DNA of 64,000 nt from GCA-016699445 sp964555055. Lineage in GTDB: Bacteria > UBA10199 > JACPAL01 > GCA-016699445. This document shows, one piece after another, positions 62,464 through 64,000 of the stretch. Below the pieces are notes generated by a model that did no database searches, was not told the DNA's origin, and saw only the letters and a program-made list of their open reading frames with translations. Both the position numbers and the translations under genes were made by a program. The number at the start of each line of letters is the position of its first letter. Positions within the stretch are counted from its first letter, which is position 1. Location of the stretch: positions 87,101 to 151,100 of the forward strand of contig CAZKQW010000008.1 of assembly GCA_964555055.1 (NCBI GenBank), read 5' to 3'.

Positions 62464-62580
62464 CTCAGGCCGCTTTTTTGAGAGGAAGGACTTTGATCTG
62501 AACTTCCCTATCCAACGTTTCGACTATCTTAATTCATGTCTCCAGGCTGAGTTAGCCCGCTTCGTCATTATCGTTCTTTG
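62464..62580 (-). pseudogene. Possible remnant of a HigA-type antitoxin C-terminus
   Basis: Read on the minus strand the region encodes LSLET, a stop, then IKIVETLDREVQIKVLPLKK and a final stop, resembling the end of helix-turn-helix antitoxins (SLETLxxIxxALGxxVEIxVxP). At least two in-frame stops and no start codon are present, so it would be dead. Confidence 0.35.
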
Positions 62581-62629
62581 TGATAAAGAACGGTGAAAGA
62601 CAAATACGGGAGACAAAAAACAGAACAAA

Positions 62630-62694
62630 AGAGCAGGTAAATGGGGCCTTCGGCTCCAGGAGATCGAGGAGGCCTTTGATTTCTCTCCTGCTCT
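62630..62694. other. Structured segment closed by AGAGCAGG/CCTGCTCT
   Basis: An 8-bp inverted repeat encloses about 50 bases that contain a GGGGCC-TTC-GGCTCC type hairpin, and it abuts the palindromic terminator. The arrangement would suit a small structured RNA of about 110 bases ending in that terminator. No promoter was identified. Confidence 0.3.
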
Positions 62695-62740
62695 CGCAGA
62701 AACAAAAAAACCGCCATATGGCGGTTTTTTTGTTTCTGCG
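62695..62740. terminator. 46-bp perfect palindrome, bidirectional terminator
   Basis: The halves meet at CCAT/ATGG; each arm has a run of seven A or T, then a further GTTTCTGCG/CGCAGAAAC. In either direction RNA would form a stable GC stem followed by a U run. It lies between the remnants on the left and the end of the toxin-antitoxin operon on the right and could terminate transcripts from both sides. Confidence 0.8.
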
Positions 62741-62841
62741 TCCCTTATTAGAGAATTTTAGAAATGCATGCCAAGAAATTAGACTCTAATCCTACTAATC
62801 AGAGCGACAGAAAAATAGAGGTGACCATGCAGGCGCCCATT

Positions 62842-63171
62842 TTAAATTTTCTCTCTGCACCTCTGAATATTATCGATAATCTCATTTAACTGTTCGGCTT
62901 GTAAAACTCTTCCATTCTTAAATTTGCCAAACGACCATTTAGGCTTTTTCAATCCTAGACCATTAAAAACTGTCTCAACATCTTCCAATAAATTATTCAA
63001 AGAATCTGCCGTAAGTACCGTGCCTGATTTCCAGTGTGGCCTTGGTCTTAGGCTAATTTTAGCTTTTTGGGCGATATGAAAAATTGTATCACTAAGATTA
63101 TTTAAATCTTTTGCGTGCAATACCATGCCAGAGGCAAACTTACTCAATAATTTTGAATCTTTCTTACTCAT
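62842..63171 (-). CDS. Third gene of the toxin-antitoxin operon, three internal repeats (109 aa)
   Basis: Not a family I can name. Three tandem repeats of about 35-40 residues are obvious: FASGMVLHAKDLNNLSDTI, WKSGTVLTADSLNNLLEDV and FKNGRVLQAEQLNEIIDNI, sharing G-x-VL-x-A-x-x-LN. Similar GxxLxAxxLN motifs occur in phage tail and fibre proteins, from memory. The ATG overlaps the antitoxin stop by ATGA, so it is co-translated with it. No signal peptide. Composition is AT-rich like the two toxin-antitoxin genes. Confidence 0.65.
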   Translation of the reverse strand: MSKKDSKLLSKFASGMVLHAKDLNNLSDTIFHIAQKAKISLRPRPHWKSGTVLTADSLNNLLEDVETVFNGLGLKKPKWSFGKFKNGRVLQAEQLNEIIDNIQRCREKI

Positions 63172-63533
63172 TGAATATAACCTTCTCCTAACTTGTTCAT
63201 GTCTAACATCATCTTATCCGTTTGGGAGGGTTTAATAACATCAGGATTAGAGGATATGATTTGCAACAAACGACTAGCAGCACCTGAAGGGCGTTTTAAA
63301 CCTTGCTCCCAAGCTTTAATAGTAGAAGGAGAGACGTCAAGTAAGGCCGCAAAAACTGGCTGGCTCATTTCGAAAATTTTAATTCGGATATTGCTGATTT
63401 GCTTTTTATTCCAGCTCGGCGCTGGTTCAGGCAGTTCCATTAACGAAATTCTTAATTTCCTCTTTCCTTTTTCACATTCAATAACGTCATTTAATCCTTC
63501 AATTAAATTTTGGCCTAATCTTGTAGGTTTCAT
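63168..63533 (-). CDS. HigA/NadS-like helix-turn-helix antitoxin (121 aa)
   Basis: IRIKIFEMSQPVFAALLDVS and PSTIKAWEQGLKRPSGAASR form an XRE-type helix-turn-helix of the kind paired with HigB/RelE toxins (toxin gene first). The N-terminal 50 residues should contact the toxin. It follows the toxin gene by three bases and overlaps the repeat-protein gene by ATGA. Confidence 0.9.
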   Translation of the reverse strand: MKPTRLGQNLIEGLNDVIECEKGKRKLRISLMELPEPAPSWNKKQISNIRIKIFEMSQPVFAALLDVSPSTIKAWEQGLKRPSGAASRLLQIISSNPDVIKPSQTDKMMLDMNKLGEGYIQ

Positions 63534-63536
63534 AAT

Positions 63537-63872
63537 TCAGTTCTCCAGCTTAAGATAAGCAACTAAATTGCGAATTGCCTTTCGTTCCTCGGGCGCGATG
63601 TCTTCGGACTCATCCTTGCCGTAAATCAAAAGAAGATACGTCTTATTCCGGTCCGATAAATCCAAATACATGACCCGAAGCCCGCCTCTCTTACCTTTGC
63701 CGCGCCGAGAATCGGGCATCCGCATTTTTCTGACGCCACCCAACCCTGCCACGATATCGCCGGATTCAGGATTCTTTAAAATGTCAGTTTGGATTGCCCT
63801 CAACAGCGACAATCCACCGAATTCATCGACCCTTTTACTAAAACCTTGGGATTCGATGAAGATTCGTTTCAT
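63537..63872 (-). CDS. RelE/HigB2-family toxin (111 aa)
   Basis: GDIVAGLGGVRKMRMPDSRRGKGKRGGLRV is, in shorter pieces, the GLGGxRKxRxxxxGKGKRGG block of HigB2-like mRNA interferases, and YLLLIYGKDESEDIAPEER the conserved end. Length is normal. No Shine-Dalgarno sequence precedes the ATG. First gene of a three-gene operon with antitoxin and repeat protein. Confidence 0.92.
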   Translation of the reverse strand: MKRIFIESQGFSKRVDEFGGLSLLRAIQTDILKNPESGDIVAGLGGVRKMRMPDSRRGKGKRGGLRVMYLDLSDRNKTYLLLIYGKDESEDIAPEERKAIRNLVAYLKLEN

Positions 63873-63884
63873 GTGCTACTAGGG

Positions 63885-63913
63885 AGTATATAATACTAAG
63901 TATTATATAACAA
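63885..63913 (-). promoter_or_regulatory. Promoter and operator of the RelE/HigA operon
   Basis: On the minus strand TTGTTA (63913-63908), a 17-base spacer and TATACT (63890-63885). An 11-bp inverted repeat TATATAATACT/AGTATTATATA at 63887-63909, with one central base, fills the spacer and part of both elements. The mRNA would begin about six bases before the ATG. The repeat is the likely autorepression site. Confidence 0.65.
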
Positions 63914-63960
63914 GGAAATGATTGTGGCCTTGCCGATTGGAGAGTTCCCTTTGGGCCAAC

Positions 63961-63992
63961 AAAAAAGCCCAACCATTATGAGTGGTTGGGCT
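63961..63992 (-). terminator. Intrinsic terminator for a gene beyond the right edge
   Basis: Stem AGCCCAACCA/TGGTTGGGCT with a 7-base loop, followed on the minus strand by six T. It would end a minus-strand transcript that enters from the right, ahead of the RelE/HigA promoter. Confidence 0.75.
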
Positions 63993-64000
63993 GTGCGTCC

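Larger units (their letters stand above)
62134..62841. other. Gene-poor stretch with gene remnants and inverted repeats
   Basis: No intact gene is supported here. It holds a ChaN-like fragment, a possible antitoxin tail with internal stops, a GGAGAA/TTCTCC and a CGTTCTTT/AAAGAACG inverted repeat (62568-62588 region), and the large palindrome. A 33-codon frame from the ATG near 62355 (MGKINDAYQGVVIYLQER...) has no clear support. Confidence 0.6.

Noticed and set aside
62580..62789. 69-codon plus-strand frame across the palindrome
   Set aside because: It runs through a terminator structure, has no ribosome binding site, and its composition reflects the repeats.
62734..64000. TGCGTCC following both the 46-bp palindrome and the terminator at the right edge
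   Set aside because: A seven-base match at two places can be chance, and the window ends before it can be tested as a repeat or recombination site.

Overview
The window looks like chromosomal DNA of a Gram-negative bacterium of moderate GC content. It encodes outer-membrane and periplasmic proteins, lipoproteins, an L,D-transpeptidase, an MMPL-type RND transporter and an AsmA-like protein. Gene order is dense, with many 1-4 base ATGA/TGATG overlaps. The elongation factor G gene is of the type known from spirochaetes, planctomycetes, deltaproteobacteria and mitochondria (AHIDSGKT P-loop). Together with a leuB-asd-truA gene order and a pheA-tyrA-aroA cluster, this suggests a deltaproteobacterium-like lineage; that placement is inference. 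No rRNA, tRNA, CRISPR array, prophage or intact insertion sequence was seen.

Layout. 1-1.1 kb: two small unknown genes. 1.1-11.1 kb: an acyl-CoA synthetase gene diverges from a compact plus-strand run (trmJ, rhomboid protease, stand-alone Fe-S PD-(D/E)XK nuclease, UvrD-like helicase, a glnE split into two genes, gshA). 11.1-18.9 kb: dksA, dciA-like, DUF1015, an AT-rich methyltransferase-like gene, tsaC/sua5, purE, purD, metK, a TPR protein. 19.1-21.0 kb: an RTX-like protein behind a near-perfect sigma-54 promoter. 21.0-29.1 kb: the widespread leuB-asd-truA order, carrying two large inserted genes (an alpha/beta hydrolase with an unknown N-terminus, and a beta-propeller fused to an outer-membrane barrel). 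29.2-37.9 kb: an HPr-like protein lacking the active histidine, argD, yacG, an MMPL transporter, an L,D-transpeptidase, an AsmA-like protein, a PilZ protein. 38.1-48.6 kb: fusA bracketed by two toxin-antitoxin modules, then the pyrB-pyrC-carA-carB operon. 48.6-51.5 kb: a coiled-coil protein, an AbrB/PIN module, a nucleotidyltransferase pair and a DUF488 gene with a probably broken 5' part. 51.5-57.6 kb: aroA, tyrA, pheA, a zinc-binding protein, a DTW-domain protein, a ferredoxin and an RlmL-like methyltransferase, all on the minus strand. 57.7-64 kb: a PEGA lipoprotein, lon, a small membrane protein, a lipase, a monooxygenase, a stretch of gene remnants, a large palindrome, and a RelE/HigA toxin-antitoxin operon with a third gene made of three repeats.

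How the genes work together. Pyrimidine synthesis (pyrB, pyrC, carA, carB) is one operon with a terminator-like hairpin at the start of pyrB and four stem-loops between carA and carB. Aromatic amino-acid synthesis ends in a pheA-tyrA-aroA block. Purine synthesis (purE, purD), Asp/Leu/Arg synthesis (asd, leuB, argD) and nitrogen control (split glnE) are also present. Accessory DNA is mainly small toxin-antitoxin modules inserted between housekeeping genes. The clearest insertion is a Phd/VapC pair downstream of carB, followed by a diverged copy of the last codons of carB. Several of these modules have palindromic operators lying over the promoter or start codon, and two appear to be transcribed as almost leaderless mRNAs.
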